Source: an uncultured Caryophanales bacterium (GTDB taxonomy: Bacteria; Bacillota_I; Bacilli_A; RFN20; CAG-826). From it: a DNA stretch of 64,000 nucleotides. Positions 36,318 to 44,877 of the stretch are shown in pieces; position 1 is the stretch's first letter; each line of letters starts with the position of its first letter. Both the position numbers and the translations under genes were made by a program. Location: positions 55,132 through 119,131 of the forward strand of contig CAMORU010000003.1 of the NCBI GenBank assembly GCA_946624155.1. The letters are read 5' to 3'. A model generated the notes under the pieces. The model was not told where the DNA came from. It searched no databases and was given only the letters and a program-made list of their open reading frames with translations.

Positions 36318-36868
36318 TAGCTACGTAAACGAACGTAGTCTTTGATTTTCTCGAATGTTGCGTTACCGATTCCGCTTACCAACTTTAAGTCTTCAATACG
36401 CTTATATTCACCATTGTTCTTGCGATAGTTTACTATCGCCTTAGCAACTGTGGAACCGATGCCATTAATTGTCTGCAAACCTTCTTCATCATCTTTGTTA
36501 ATGTTAACTTTAACAATTGGTTCCATGGAACAAACATCTGAATGATCGTATTTTGGCGCAATATAAAATGTCAATTTATCTTCTAATAAATAAGAAGTAT
36601 TAAAAGCATAATCGTCTGCGTTTGTGGTAAGTCCACCAGCAACTGTTATTAGTTCTTGTAAGGTTGTGTTACTTTCAAGTACATATGTGCCTGCACGTTT
36701 AACTTCACCTGAAATAGTACATGATATTGTGTCTTCGGTAGTATTTGAACCATCAACTAACGTCGTTGCGGCATTTCCACCAGGTTTTTCTACATTCGGA
36801 TCGATAAACTGAAAAACAACAATAACCACTACTACTGTGACTAATACTGCTGCAAATATTTTGACCAT
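36317..36868 (-). CDS. comEA: Competence DNA-binding protein ComEA
   Basis: ComEA is a membrane-anchored DNA receptor for transformation. The 183 residues have an N-terminal membrane helix (3-22), a SLBB domain (SGEVKRAGTYVLESNTTLQ, about 53-100) and the C-terminal double helix-hairpin-helix with GLQTINGIGSTVAKAIVNYR and LVSGIGNATFEKI (about 130-180). It is translationally coupled to comEC; comEB is absent. The leader carries the 36-base element shared with the C39 peptidase gene. Confidence 0.96.
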   Translation of the reverse strand: MVKIFAAVLVTVVVVIVVFQFIDPNVEKPGGNAATTLVDGSNTTEDTISCTISGEVKRAGTYVLESNTTLQELITVAGGLTTNADDYAFNTSYLLEDKLTFYIAPKYDHSDVCSMEPIVKVNINKDDEEGLQTINGIGSTVAKAIVNYRKNNGEYKRIEDLKLVSGIGNATFEKIKDYVRLRS

Positions 36869-36890
36869 TGGTTTTTCCCCCTTCTATATA

Positions 36891-36926
36891 TCAGTCAGGG
36901 GTCAAAATGAAAACCTACGGATTTTA
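36891..36926 (-). promoter_or_regulatory. Shared com-type leader element, copy 2 (comEA)
   Basis: The element is 35/36 identical to 13970-14005 and ends 22 bases before the comEA ATG. Its CCCCT can pair with AGGGG of the ribosome site, and GGTTTTC can pair with the GAAAAACC just before the ATG, one helix stacked on the other. The flanks outside it are unrelated in the two loci. Confidence 0.78.
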
Positions 36927-36972
36927 ACTTTTTTTATAAAATTTTTATTAAAATAAAATTTTTATAAGTTTT

Positions 36973-39519
36973 TTAGAGACTTTTTAAGCGCTCTTTTAAA
37001 TTTTCAAGTTTTGCTCTTTCGAGTTCTACCTTTTCTTTCGGAGCTTTTTCGACAAAATTTGGATTAGAAAGCATTCCTTCGCAACGAGCTATTTCAGCTT
37101 TAAGGAAAGCAATGTCTTTCTCTTTTTTAGCTTTAAGCTCTTCTTCAGAAATAGAATCTTCAATATATAAAGTTGAATTATTATATACAAACTTCATTCC
37201 TTTAGAATCCGCTTTTTTAGTTAAATTTATGCTTTCGGCGAAAGTGAAACGTTTTAAATAAGCTTCAATTCCTTCAAATAATTTTTCTTTATATTCAATA
37301 ACGAGTTTTAATTTGTAATTTGGAGCAAGTTTATTCTTAACTTTGTAATTACGAATGTCTTGAATCATCTTATAAAACTCTTGGACGCTTTCTAAACCTT
37401 TTTCATCATATTTTTCTACCTTTGGGAAAGACTCTAACATGATTGATTTTTTATGTTTTGGAAGTGCTAAATAAAGTTCTTCTCCAATGAATGGAGCAAA
37501 TGGATAAATCATTATAATAATATTCTTTAGAATATTAACTAATAAAGATTTAACGATTTGTTTATATGATTCATCATTACTTTGAAGGGCAACTTTACTC
37601 ATTTCAAGATAGTTAGAACAGAAGTCATCATAAACGAAATTATATAAATAAGTTGAAGCCATGGAATATTCATATTTATCCATGTATGTTTCCACCGCCT
37701 TAATTGTTTTTTGTAACTTAACAAATACATCTTTTTCAAGCGGTCTAAGTTCTTCAAATTTGATCTCACTTTCTTTGAAATTTTCTCCAACAATGTCTAA
37801 AACATATCTCGCGGAGTTCCAAATTTTATTAAGGTAATTTGAAGAAGCTTGTACTTTCTCTTCAATATAACGAATATCTTGTCCTGGTGCCGATCCAGTT
37901 GTTAAGAAATATCTTAAAGCATCTACACCATACTTATCTATAACATCAATTGGGTCAATGCCGTTTCCTAATGATTTAGACATTTTTCGGCCTTGAGAGT
38001 CACGAATTAATCCGTGGATTAAACAATCTTTAAATGGCGATTCTCCTGTAAATTCTAATGATTGGAAAATCATTCTGGAAACCCAGAAGAAAATAATGTC
38101 ATAGGCAGTAACCATAAGTGAATTTGGGAAATATCTCTTAAGATCATCTGTCTTTTCTGGCCAACCTAAAGTTGCGAATGGCCATAACGCTGATGAGAAC
38201 CATGTATCAAGTACATCTTCATCTTGAACATAATTTGGATCAGTAACTGGAGTTTCTGAAACAATAATGTCCCCTGTTTGCTTATTATAATAAGCAGGAA
38301 TACGATGACCCCACCAAAGTTGACGTGAGATACACCAGTCATCAATGTTTTCCATCCACTGTTTAAATGTGTGATTAAAACGTTCTGGAACAAAATTAAC
38401 CTTAGATTCTCTAAGAGCTTGATCAGCCAAAGGTTTCATCTTAACAAACCATTGTTTCATTAACATTGGTTCAACTACACAATGACTTCTTTCAGAGTGA
38501 CCAACTTGGTGAGTAATTTCTTCAATTTTAATTAATCTACCATCTTTACGAATTTGCTCCACTACTGCTTCACGACATTCATAACGGTCCATACCTTTGT
38601 ATTTACCGCATTTTTCGTTCATCTTTGCGTCTAAATCCATACATTTAATGAATGGCATATTGTATTTCTTTGCTAAAGCAAAGTCATTTGGGTCATGTGC
38701 TGGGGTGCATTTCATCGCACCAGTACCAAATTCGATATCAACATATTCATCACCCATGATTGGAATTTGCTCTTCATTGGCAGGATTAATAACCATTTTT
38801 CCAATAAGGTGTTTATATCTTTCATCTTTTGGGTTAACAAAAACGGCCGTATCTCCAAACATAGTTTCTGGACGAGTTGTAGCGACTGTTAAATATTCAT
38901 CGCTTCCGACAATTGGATACTTGAAGTAATAAAACTTACCTGGATCATCGAAGTATTCTACTTCAATGTTACTTAAAGCGGTCTTAAGTTCAGGGTCGTA
39001 GTTAATAATTCTTTCGCCCCTATAAATAAGGCCTTTATCATATAACGTCTTGAAGACGTGCAAAACGGCTTTATTAAGCTTATCGTCAAGAGTGAATCTT
39101 TCGCGGCTATAATCAAGCATTAAACCCATTTTAGCCCATTGTTTGTGAATAAAATCAGCGTATTCATGTTTCCATGACCAAGCTTTTTCTAAAAATCCTT
39201 CACGACCAAGGTCATATCTTGATATGCCCTCGCCTCTAAGTCTTTCTTCAACTTTAGCCTGAGTTGCAATTCCCGCGTGATCCATACCCGCGAGCCACAT
39301 GACATCAAAACCTTGTAATTTTTTATAACGCGCGGTTATATCTTGAATTGTTGTGTTCCAGGCATGTCCTAAATGGAGCTTACCTGTTACATTTGGAGGA
39401 GGGATTACCATTGAAAATGGAGCTTTTGATTTATCTCCTGCAGTAAAATAACCTTCCTTTTTCCAGGTTTCATATTTTCCTGCTTCTACTTTTTTAGGAT
39501 CATATCTTTTGTCTAACAT
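36973..39519 (-). CDS. valS: Valyl-tRNA synthetase
   Basis: Charges tRNA-Val and edits mischarged Thr. The 848 residues contain the class I signatures HLGHA in PPNVTGKLHLGHAWN (about 40-54) and KMSKS in GRKMSKSLGNG (about 515), the CP1 editing domain with TTRPETMFGDTAV, a tRNA-binding helical region and a C-terminal coiled coil (about 785-848). A T-box leader controls it. In B. subtilis valS is near ysxC-lonA-tig, as here. Confidence 0.97.
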   Translation of the reverse strand: MLDKRYDPKKVEAGKYETWKKEGYFTAGDKSKAPFSMVIPPPNVTGKLHLGHAWNTTIQDITARYKKLQGFDVMWLAGMDHAGIATQAKVEERLRGEGISRYDLGREGFLEKAWSWKHEYADFIHKQWAKMGLMLDYSRERFTLDDKLNKAVLHVFKTLYDKGLIYRGERIINYDPELKTALSNIEVEYFDDPGKFYYFKYPIVGSDEYLTVATTRPETMFGDTAVFVNPKDERYKHLIGKMVINPANEEQIPIMGDEYVDIEFGTGAMKCTPAHDPNDFALAKKYNMPFIKCMDLDAKMNEKCGKYKGMDRYECREAVVEQIRKDGRLIKIEEITHQVGHSERSHCVVEPMLMKQWFVKMKPLADQALRESKVNFVPERFNHTFKQWMENIDDWCISRQLWWGHRIPAYYNKQTGDIIVSETPVTDPNYVQDEDVLDTWFSSALWPFATLGWPEKTDDLKRYFPNSLMVTAYDIIFFWVSRMIFQSLEFTGESPFKDCLIHGLIRDSQGRKMSKSLGNGIDPIDVIDKYGVDALRYFLTTGSAPGQDIRYIEEKVQASSNYLNKIWNSARYVLDIVGENFKESEIKFEELRPLEKDVFVKLQKTIKAVETYMDKYEYSMASTYLYNFVYDDFCSNYLEMSKVALQSNDESYKQIVKSLLVNILKNIIIMIYPFAPFIGEELYLALPKHKKSIMLESFPKVEKYDEKGLESVQEFYKMIQDIRNYKVKNKLAPNYKLKLVIEYKEKLFEGIEAYLKRFTFAESINLTKKADSKGMKFVYNNSTLYIEDSISEEELKAKKEKDIAFLKAEIARCEGMLSNPNFVEKAPKEKVELERAKLENLKERLKSL

Positions 39520-39544
39520 TGATCTTCCTCCTTGCGCTTAAACA

Positions 39545-39757
39545 TATAAAAAGCGCCCTTATTTAAGGACGCTTAAACGTGGTACCACCTTAATTCTCTA
39601 AGTTCTACTTAGAGCACTTAATTAAGTTTTAACGTTACAACCGGGATGTTCCCATCCTGCCTCGCAAGCGACAATGATTAGTTTCTAGGTGGTTATCACA
39701 GCTTAGCACCACTCTCTTTACTAGAAATTATTAATCAACCTCTTGGTCCTTGGCTTG
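39545..39757 (-). ncRNA. T-box riboswitch of valS
   Basis: The minus strand has the universal T-box motif AAGGTGGTACCACG (39573-39586), a Stem I with the AGAGAG motif, a Stem III hairpin CTCTAAG/CTTAGAG, and an intrinsic terminator AAGCGTCCTT-AAAT-AAGGGCGCTT before a T tract (about 39548-39575). The antiterminator pairs TTAAGG with the 5' arm of the terminator. Uncharged tRNA-Val should open the gene. I could not assign the specifier codon by eye. Confidence 0.92.
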
Positions 39758-39761
39758 ACTA

Positions 39762-39789
39762 ATTATAGCAAATGCTATGCTCTTTTCAA
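39762..39789 (-). promoter_or_regulatory. Promoter of the valS T-box transcript
   Basis: -35 TTGAAA (39784-39789), 16-base spacer, -10 TATAAT (39762-39767). It starts the leader just before Stem I. Confidence 0.75.
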
Positions 39790-39791
39790 AG

Positions 39792-39818
39792 TAAATAAAA
39801 AGCTTCTTATTTGAAGCT
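39792..39818 (-). terminator. Terminator after the tandem hairpin units
   Basis: Minus-strand AGCTTC-AAATAA-GAAGCT followed by TTTTATTT. It ends any transcript from the 39825-39920 repeats and lies just before the valS promoter. Confidence 0.8.
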
Positions 39819-39921
39819 AATTCTATGTGGGTTTTATTTATTTAGACAGGAGCTACCCTCGCTCCTCTTCATCCATATGGGTTTTATTTATTTAGACAGG
39901 AGTTACCCTCACTCCTCTTCT
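39795..39921 (-). ncRNA. Candidate small RNA with two tandem hairpin/pseudoknot units
   Basis: A -10-like TATAAT (39928-39933, minus), two near-identical 46-base units and a terminator define a possible RNA of about 127 bases. Each unit has a six-pair stem (AGGAGC/GCTCCT or AGGAGT/ACTCCT), the loop GAGGGTA, an A/T-rich linker and an ACCC that could pair with the loop GGGT. It has no credible reading frame. Transcription and strand are inferred. Confidence 0.5.
39825..39920. repeat. Tandem direct repeat, 2 x 46 bases, 50-base period
   Basis: Copy 1 at 39825-39870 and copy 2 at 39875-39920 differ at three positions. Two of the differences are on opposite sides of the same stem pair (C-G in copy 1, T-A in copy 2), so the hairpin is kept. 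Confidence 0.9.
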
Positions 39922-39954
39922 TTTTTAATTATATAACATAATTGAGACTTTTTT

Positions 39955-39983
39955 AAATGAAAAAGCCGATTATGGCGGCTTTT
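39955..39983 (-). terminator. Terminator of yefM-yoeB
   Basis: AAAAGCCG and CGGCTTTT pair around seven bases just past the yoeB stop, with a T run on the minus strand. The hairpin is symmetric and could act in both directions. Confidence 0.8.
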
Positions 39984-39985
39984 CA

Positions 39986-40246
39986 TTATTCGTAGTGACC
40001 CCAAAGTCTAAGAACAGCTATTATACCTTCCTTTTCTCTAACTTCATAGACTAATCTATGATGCATATTTATTCTTCTAGAATAAACGTTTTCGAAACCT
40101 AATAGTTTCTCATAATACGGGGGACTTGCGAACGGATTTTCGCGTATCAATTGTAATAATGCTATAACCTTTGTTTCTAGTGCAGGATATTGTTTGATTT
40201 TTTCAAAATCTTTAGCGGCTTGTTTAGAAAATTTTATTTTTCCCAT
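39986..40246 (-). CDS. yoeB: Toxin YoeB (RelE superfamily ribosome-dependent mRNA interferase)
   Basis: An 86-residue Txe/YoeB toxin that cleaves mRNA in the ribosomal A site. It has the N-terminal KFSKQAAKDFEKI helix, PLLGFENVYSRRI-like region, NMHHRLVYEV and the C-terminal LWGHYE with the catalytic His. It overlaps the antitoxin gene by 13 bases and comes second, as in yefM-yoeB. Confidence 0.88.
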   Translation of the reverse strand: MGKIKFSKQAAKDFEKIKQYPALETKVIALLQLIRENPFASPPYYEKLLGFENVYSRRINMHHRLVYEVREKEGIIAVLRLWGHYE

Positions 40247-40479
40247 TCCACATCAAGAAGTTCAGAAGATGGGGTCTCAACACCTTCTTTAATACTTTCA
40301 TACATTCCTGGGATACTAGCTAAATACAAAGATTCTAGGAGATTATTATAGTCTTGTTCACTGAGCATTATTAAATTTCCATCTTTCGTAGAGATGTTAA
40401 TTCTGTCATTGAACTTGATACACGAATTTGCTAGTTTGAACAACTCTTGTCTAGCATTTGTAATGTTTACAGTTGTCAT
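40234..40479 (-). CDS. yefM: Antitoxin YefM (Phd/YefM family)
   Basis: An 81-residue Phd/YefM antitoxin. The start at 40479 (MTTVNITNARQEL) has an AGGAGG ribosome site; the in-frame extension upstream crosses the promoter. The N-terminal DNA-binding half includes NISTKDGNLIMLSEQDYNNL, typical of YefM (the VLIS..DY pattern). The acidic C-terminus would wrap the toxin. Upstream lie the TGTACA-type operators expected for this family. Confidence 0.9.
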   Translation of the reverse strand: MTTVNITNARQELFKLANSCIKFNDRINISTKDGNLIMLSEQDYNNLLESLYLASIPGMYESIKEGVETPSSELLDVEWEK

Positions 40480-40495
40480 ATTAAACCTCCTAGCA

Positions 40496-40529
40496 TGTAC
40501 ATAATACCGTACATATACTATTTTGTAAA
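40496..40529 (-). promoter_or_regulatory. yefM-yoeB promoter and paired operators
   Basis: -35 TTTACA (40524-40529), 17-base spacer and -10 TATTAT (40501-40506). TGTACA (40496-40501) and CGTACA (40508-40513) are 12 bases apart centre to centre, the arrangement known for YefM-YoeB autoregulation, and they overlap the -10 and spacer. Confidence 0.85.
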
Positions 40530-40530
40530 C

Positions 40531-40558
40531 AAAAAAATCCTCCGTAATTGGAAGATTT
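40531..40558 (-). terminator. Terminator of tig-lon-ysxC
   Basis: AAATCTTCC and GGAGGATTT pair over nine positions (one G-T) around a six-base loop and run into TTTT. It lies just past the ysxC stop. Confidence 0.85.
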
Positions 40559-40567
40559 CTTAACAAT

Positions 40568-41140
40568 TTAGATTAATTGTGAAATTTTCGTTCTTATTTC
40601 ATCTAATCCAATGTTTTTAGTTACAGATGCTAGAACAAACTCTTCAATACCAATATCTTTTGTGATGTGCTTTTTAATCGAGGCTTTCTCGCTTTGATTT
40701 AATTTGTCAGATTTTGATGCTACCAAGATAAACGGTAAACCTTTATCTTTGATAAATTCGTAGAATCCTTCATCATCTTTAGATAATTTGTGACGAGAAT
40801 CGACAATGAAGACAACACCTGCAAGGGAAGGATTATCAAAGTATGTTTCCATCATTTTTGAGAAGGAATCAAGTAATTTTCCTCCGCTTGCAGTGTATCC
40901 ATATCCAGGAGCATCTACTAAATAAAATTTTTCGTCTATCTCAAAGTAATTGAGAAGCTTAGTGTAACCAGGTTTGGAGCTGGTTTTCGCTAAAGATTTA
41001 TTTTTAACAAGCGCATTTATTAAAGAACTCTTACCAACATTTGATTTACCGACGAAGACAATCTCTTTGAGATTCTTTTCTGGTTTTTGTAAATATGTAG
41101 GAGCGGATTTAATGAATTTTGCTTTGTTAAAGTTAATCAT
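40568..41140 (-). CDS. ysxC: Ribosome biogenesis GTPase YsxC (EngB)
   Basis: An essential GTPase for 50S assembly. The 190 residues show G1 GKSNVGKSSLINAL (about 31), G2 SSKPGYTKLLN, G3 DAPGYGYT (about 76) and G4 ASKSDKLNQ (about 142). It starts one base after lon. The lon-ysxC pair is as in B. subtilis lonA-ysxC. Confidence 0.96.
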   Translation of the reverse strand: MINFNKAKFIKSAPTYLQKPEKNLKEIVFVGKSNVGKSSLINALVKNKSLAKTSSKPGYTKLLNYFEIDEKFYLVDAPGYGYTASGGKLLDSFSKMMETYFDNPSLAGVVFIVDSRHKLSKDDEGFYEFIKDKGLPFILVASKSDKLNQSEKASIKKHITKDIGIEEFVLASVTKNIGLDEIRTKISQLI

Positions 41141-41141
41141 T

Positions 41142-43460
41142 TTATTTCACTAACGCTACCTTAAGTGCATCATCAACATTTTTCATGAAGACAATGTTTA
41201 AATTAGATTTAACTTCCTTAGGAAGTTCTTCAACAGCTTTTTTGTTTTCTTTAGGAACAATAATTGTCTTAATTCCACTACGAAGAGCAGCCATTGATTT
41301 TTCACGTAGTCCACCAATAGGTAGGGCATTACCACGAAGTGTTACTTCGCCAGTCATAGCAACATCATTAGAAACTTTTGATTTTGTGTAACTAGAAATG
41401 ATTGCTGTTGTAATAGCAACTCCAGCACTAGGTCCGTCTTTTGGAACTGCACCTTCTGGAACGTGAATATGAATATCATTTTTCTCAAATAATTGAGGAT
41501 CAATTTTGTATTTTTCAGCATTACTTCTTACATAAGAATATGCAATAGTTGCTGATTCTTTCATAACTTCGCCTAACTTTCCAGTTAAGATGAGGTTTCC
41601 CTTACCAGGGAAATAATTGACTTCAATTGGAAGAATATCGCCACCATATTGTGTGTAAGCTAAACCAGTTACAACACCGACTTGGCCTTTTTCTTCTTTC
41701 TTTGAGTTGTCAAAAATTGGAGCGCCTAAATATTTCTCAACAAGTTCAGGGGTAACTTCAATTTTCTTAACGTCTTTATTTGTCAAAAGTTCCACTACTG
41801 CTTTTCTCATAACAGAAGCAATTTTTCTTTCAAGTTCACGAACACCGGATTCTCTGGTATAACTACGAATTAAATGTAAATAAGCCTCTTCTGAGAATGA
41901 AATTTGAGTTTTCTTTAAACCGTTTGCGACAAGTTCTTTCTTATATAAGAAACCTTTCGCGATTTTCACTTTTTCAAGTTCAGTGTAGGAATTGACTTCA
42001 ATAAGTTCAAGTCTATCACGTAAAGGTGCTGGAATGTTTTCCAAATAGTTTGCGGTACAAATGAACAAAACATTACTTAAATCGTAAGGTTCTTCAAGAT
42101 AATTATCATTGAAGGCAAAATTTTGTTCAGGGTCTAATACTTCAAGAAGAGCACTTGCTGGATCACCTTTATATGATGAAGCGAGTTTATCAATTTCATC
42201 TAAAAGGAAGACTGGGTTAGTAACTCCAACGCGTTTCATACCAGAAATAATTCTTCCTGGCATTGAGCCCACATAAGTACGTCTATGACCACGGATTTCA
42301 GCTTCATCAGAAATGCCACCTAAAGATGCTTTGAAGAATTTTCTTCCAAGGGCTCTTGCGATAGATTTTCCTAAAGAAGTCTTTCCACATCCTGGAGGAC
42401 CATAGAAACATAAAATTGGGGCTTTTAAATTACCAGTCATTTTCTTGACTGCTAAGTACTCAACAATACGTTTTTTAACGTCAGTAAGACCATAATGGTC
42501 TTCATCTAAAATTTTCTTAACGTTTTCAAGGTCATCATTATCTTGAGTTTCTGTGTACCATGGAACATCCATAAGTGTTTGAATATAACTCATGATAAGC
42601 GATGATTCTAGCGACGCTTGAGGCATCATTGTATAACGTTTGAGTTCACTTAAAACTTTAGCTTTTACGTGGTCTGGATAAGGGTTTTCTTCGAGACGTT
42701 TTTTGATGTTTTCTTCATCTGTAGAACCATCTGGATCGTCTCCAAGTTCCTTCTTAATGGCACGTAATTTTTCACGAAGAATGTAATCTCTTTGTTGTTT
42801 TTCAGTTGCTTCAGAAACATCTTTTTGAATTTCTTTGTCAACTTCAGCCTCTTTTTTAACTTCTTGTAATGCTTGAAGAGTAAGTTCAAGACGTTTTTCT
42901 AAAACGAGCTCGGATAAAATACGAGATCTACCTTCATCAGTAAGTGGAATATAAGGAGCTAAAATATCAGCAAGTTTTGTTGGATCAACACCTTTAGATG
43001 TTATATCTTGCAATGTTTTAAATGGAATAACATTACTAACTTTTGGCATATCCATGACCATTTGAATAATTGCTTTGCAAAGTCCGACAACTTTTTGATT
43101 ATCCACAATTTTATCTTCGATAGTTTCAGCGTCTGCTACAAAATAACCAGCTTGATCGAATGATAAATTATGAATTTTAACTCTTTGAGTTCCGCTAATA
43201 TGAACTCTAATATATGTCTTCATGTTTGAATATGAAGTGATACGACATAAAGTACCAATTTCATTGATATCTTTTTGTGTTGGCACCTCAATTGAAGCGT
43301 CTTTTTGAGTAACAACTAAAAGGAGGGATGAGTTATTGTCCCTAGAAGCATTAATTGCTTTAATGGAAAAATCTCTTCCGGCATCTACTTGTAAATTCCT
43401 TTGCTCAGGAAAAACAGTAAATTGTTTAGTGATGAGTAATGGTAAAGTTAACTTTGCCAT
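41142..43460 (-). CDS. lon: ATP-dependent protease Lon
   Basis: Lon degrades misfolded and regulatory proteins. The 772 residues have the N-terminal substrate domain (from LPLLITKQFTVFPEQ), a central coiled-coil region, the AAA+ module (GPPGCGKTSLGKSIA about 353, FLLDEIDKL) and the C-terminal Ser-Lys protease domain (PKDGPSAGVAI with the catalytic Ser, and Lys in GLREKSMAALRSG). A ribosome site AGGAGG precedes the ATG. It follows tig by 26 bases; clpX, usual between them, is missing here. Confidence 0.98.
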   Translation of the reverse strand: MAKLTLPLLITKQFTVFPEQRNLQVDAGRDFSIKAINASRDNNSSLLLVVTQKDASIEVPTQKDINEIGTLCRITSYSNMKTYIRVHISGTQRVKIHNLSFDQAGYFVADAETIEDKIVDNQKVVGLCKAIIQMVMDMPKVSNVIPFKTLQDITSKGVDPTKLADILAPYIPLTDEGRSRILSELVLEKRLELTLQALQEVKKEAEVDKEIQKDVSEATEKQQRDYILREKLRAIKKELGDDPDGSTDEENIKKRLEENPYPDHVKAKVLSELKRYTMMPQASLESSLIMSYIQTLMDVPWYTETQDNDDLENVKKILDEDHYGLTDVKKRIVEYLAVKKMTGNLKAPILCFYGPPGCGKTSLGKSIARALGRKFFKASLGGISDEAEIRGHRRTYVGSMPGRIISGMKRVGVTNPVFLLDEIDKLASSYKGDPASALLEVLDPEQNFAFNDNYLEEPYDLSNVLFICTANYLENIPAPLRDRLELIEVNSYTELEKVKIAKGFLYKKELVANGLKKTQISFSEEAYLHLIRSYTRESGVRELERKIASVMRKAVVELLTNKDVKKIEVTPELVEKYLGAPIFDNSKKEEKGQVGVVTGLAYTQYGGDILPIEVNYFPGKGNLILTGKLGEVMKESATIAYSYVRSNAEKYKIDPQLFEKNDIHIHVPEGAVPKDGPSAGVAITTAIISSYTKSKVSNDVAMTGEVTLRGNALPIGGLREKSMAALRSGIKTIIVPKENKKAVEELPKEVKSNLNIVFMKNVDDALKVALVK

Positions 43461-43486
43461 ATTTTTCCTCCTTTCTGCTTAATAAG

Positions 43487-44764
43487 TTAAGCAATATTTT
43501 CTTTTGATAAGAAATCTTGAATTTTTCTTTGACGAAGTTCAGCTTTAAATCTTGCTAAATCTTTGCCTAAAATTTCTTTTACTTTTGCGACATCCATTTT
43601 GTAGGTGTCTGCAATTGATTTCATTTCTTTTTCTACATCAGCTTCTGAAACTTCAAGTTTTTCAACTTTTGCAATTTCTTCCATGCAAAGAATTGTTTTT
43701 AAGTTCTTTTCTGCTTCAAGCTTCATTGATTTTTCAACATCTTCAACTTTTTGACCTGTGATTTGGTAATATTGTTCCAAAGTTAAGCCTCTTTGTTGAA
43801 CTTGTTGTTCCATATTTTTCTTCATGCCTTCGACTTCTTCGGCGATGACTTCATCAGCGATTTCAATCTTTGATTGAGAAACAATCTTATCTAACACAGA
43901 ATCTAAAGCTTCACTATGAGCTTTGCCGTCTTTTTGTTGTTGAATTGCTTTCTTTTCGTATTCACGAAGAGATGCTTCATCTTTAACTTCTGGGATGTTT
44001 AAATCTTTAATTAATTCAGCATCAAGTTTTGGTAAAACTTTTTCTTTAACTTCGTGAACTTTACATTTAAATAATGCTTTTTTGCCAGCGAGTTCTGGAA
44101 CATATTGTTCTGGGAATGTGACGTTAACATCAACATCATCGCCTGCTTTATGACCAACTAATTGATCTTCAAAACCTGGAACAAATGAATTTGAACCGAG
44201 TTCTAATGAATAGTTGTCAGCTTTTCCGCCTTCGAATTCTTTACCATCAACTGAACCGACGAAATCAATAACAACTGTATCGCCTTTCTTTGCTTCACCT
44301 TCTTTAACAACAAGCGATGCATTTTGAGCGACTAATTTTTCAATTGCTTCATCAATTTCTTTTTCTTCGACTTTAACAGCGGCTTTTTTAATAGCTAAGC
44401 CTTTATAAGTTCCAAGTTTAACTTCTGGAGCAAGAACGATAACAAATTTTAATTGTAATTCTTTATCGCTTACTTTAGTAACATCTACACTTGGACGTGC
44501 AAATGGTTGAAGTTTTTCTTCTCTTAAAACTTCTTCAAAAGCAGGTTGAAGTGATAAATTAATAGCTTCGTTAAAGATTGAACCATTATCAATATGTTTT
44601 TTTGCGATATCGGTAGGAACTTTGCCTTTTCTGAAACCCTTAATTTCAAGATTTGCTGCTAATTTAGCAAAAGCTTTTTCTTGAGCTTCTTTCCAGGCTT
44701 TTTCTTCAACGTCGCAAATAACTTCGACTTTTGATTTTTCAAGTTTGTTTACTACTCTTTTCAT
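43487..44764 (-). CDS. tig: Trigger factor
   Basis: The ribosome-bound chaperone. The 425 residues have the N-terminal ribosome-binding tail with GFRKGKVPTDIAKK (about 43), the FKBP-type prolyl isomerase domain (VVIDFVGSVDGKEFEGG, about 160) and the long C-terminal helical arms. The nearest AGGAG ribosome site is 13 bases from the ATG, an unusually long gap. It begins the tig-lon-ysxC operon, behind a recognisable promoter. Confidence 0.96.
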   Translation of the reverse strand: MKRVVNKLEKSKVEVICDVEEKAWKEAQEKAFAKLAANLEIKGFRKGKVPTDIAKKHIDNGSIFNEAINLSLQPAFEEVLREEKLQPFARPSVDVTKVSDKELQLKFVIVLAPEVKLGTYKGLAIKKAAVKVEEKEIDEAIEKLVAQNASLVVKEGEAKKGDTVVIDFVGSVDGKEFEGGKADNYSLELGSNSFVPGFEDQLVGHKAGDDVDVNVTFPEQYVPELAGKKALFKCKVHEVKEKVLPKLDAELIKDLNIPEVKDEASLREYEKKAIQQQKDGKAHSEALDSVLDKIVSQSKIEIADEVIAEEVEGMKKNMEQQVQQRGLTLEQYYQITGQKVEDVEKSMKLEAEKNLKTILCMEEIAKVEKLEVSEADVEKEMKSIADTYKMDVAKVKEILGKDLARFKAELRQRKIQDFLSKENIA

Positions 44765-44803
44765 AAATTATGTTTTTCTCCTTCTAATTTACAAAGTAAA
44801 AGT

Positions 44804-44832
44804 AGTATACGAGTTAAATAACTTACGCGCAA
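44804..44832 (-). promoter_or_regulatory. Promoter of tig-lon-ysxC
   Basis: -35 TTGCGC (44827-44832), exact 17-base spacer, -10 TATACT (44804-44809), about 40 bases before the tig ATG. No CIRCE-like site is seen here. Confidence 0.7.
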
Positions 44833-44877
44833 TAGAAAAATACAATTTAATGCGAAAATATCTTTGATAGCGCTTTA

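Noticed and set aside
39825..39920. Possible CRISPR array
   Set aside because: Only two units with a four-base gap between them; no spacers and no cas genes. The repeat is better read as tandem RNA hairpins.
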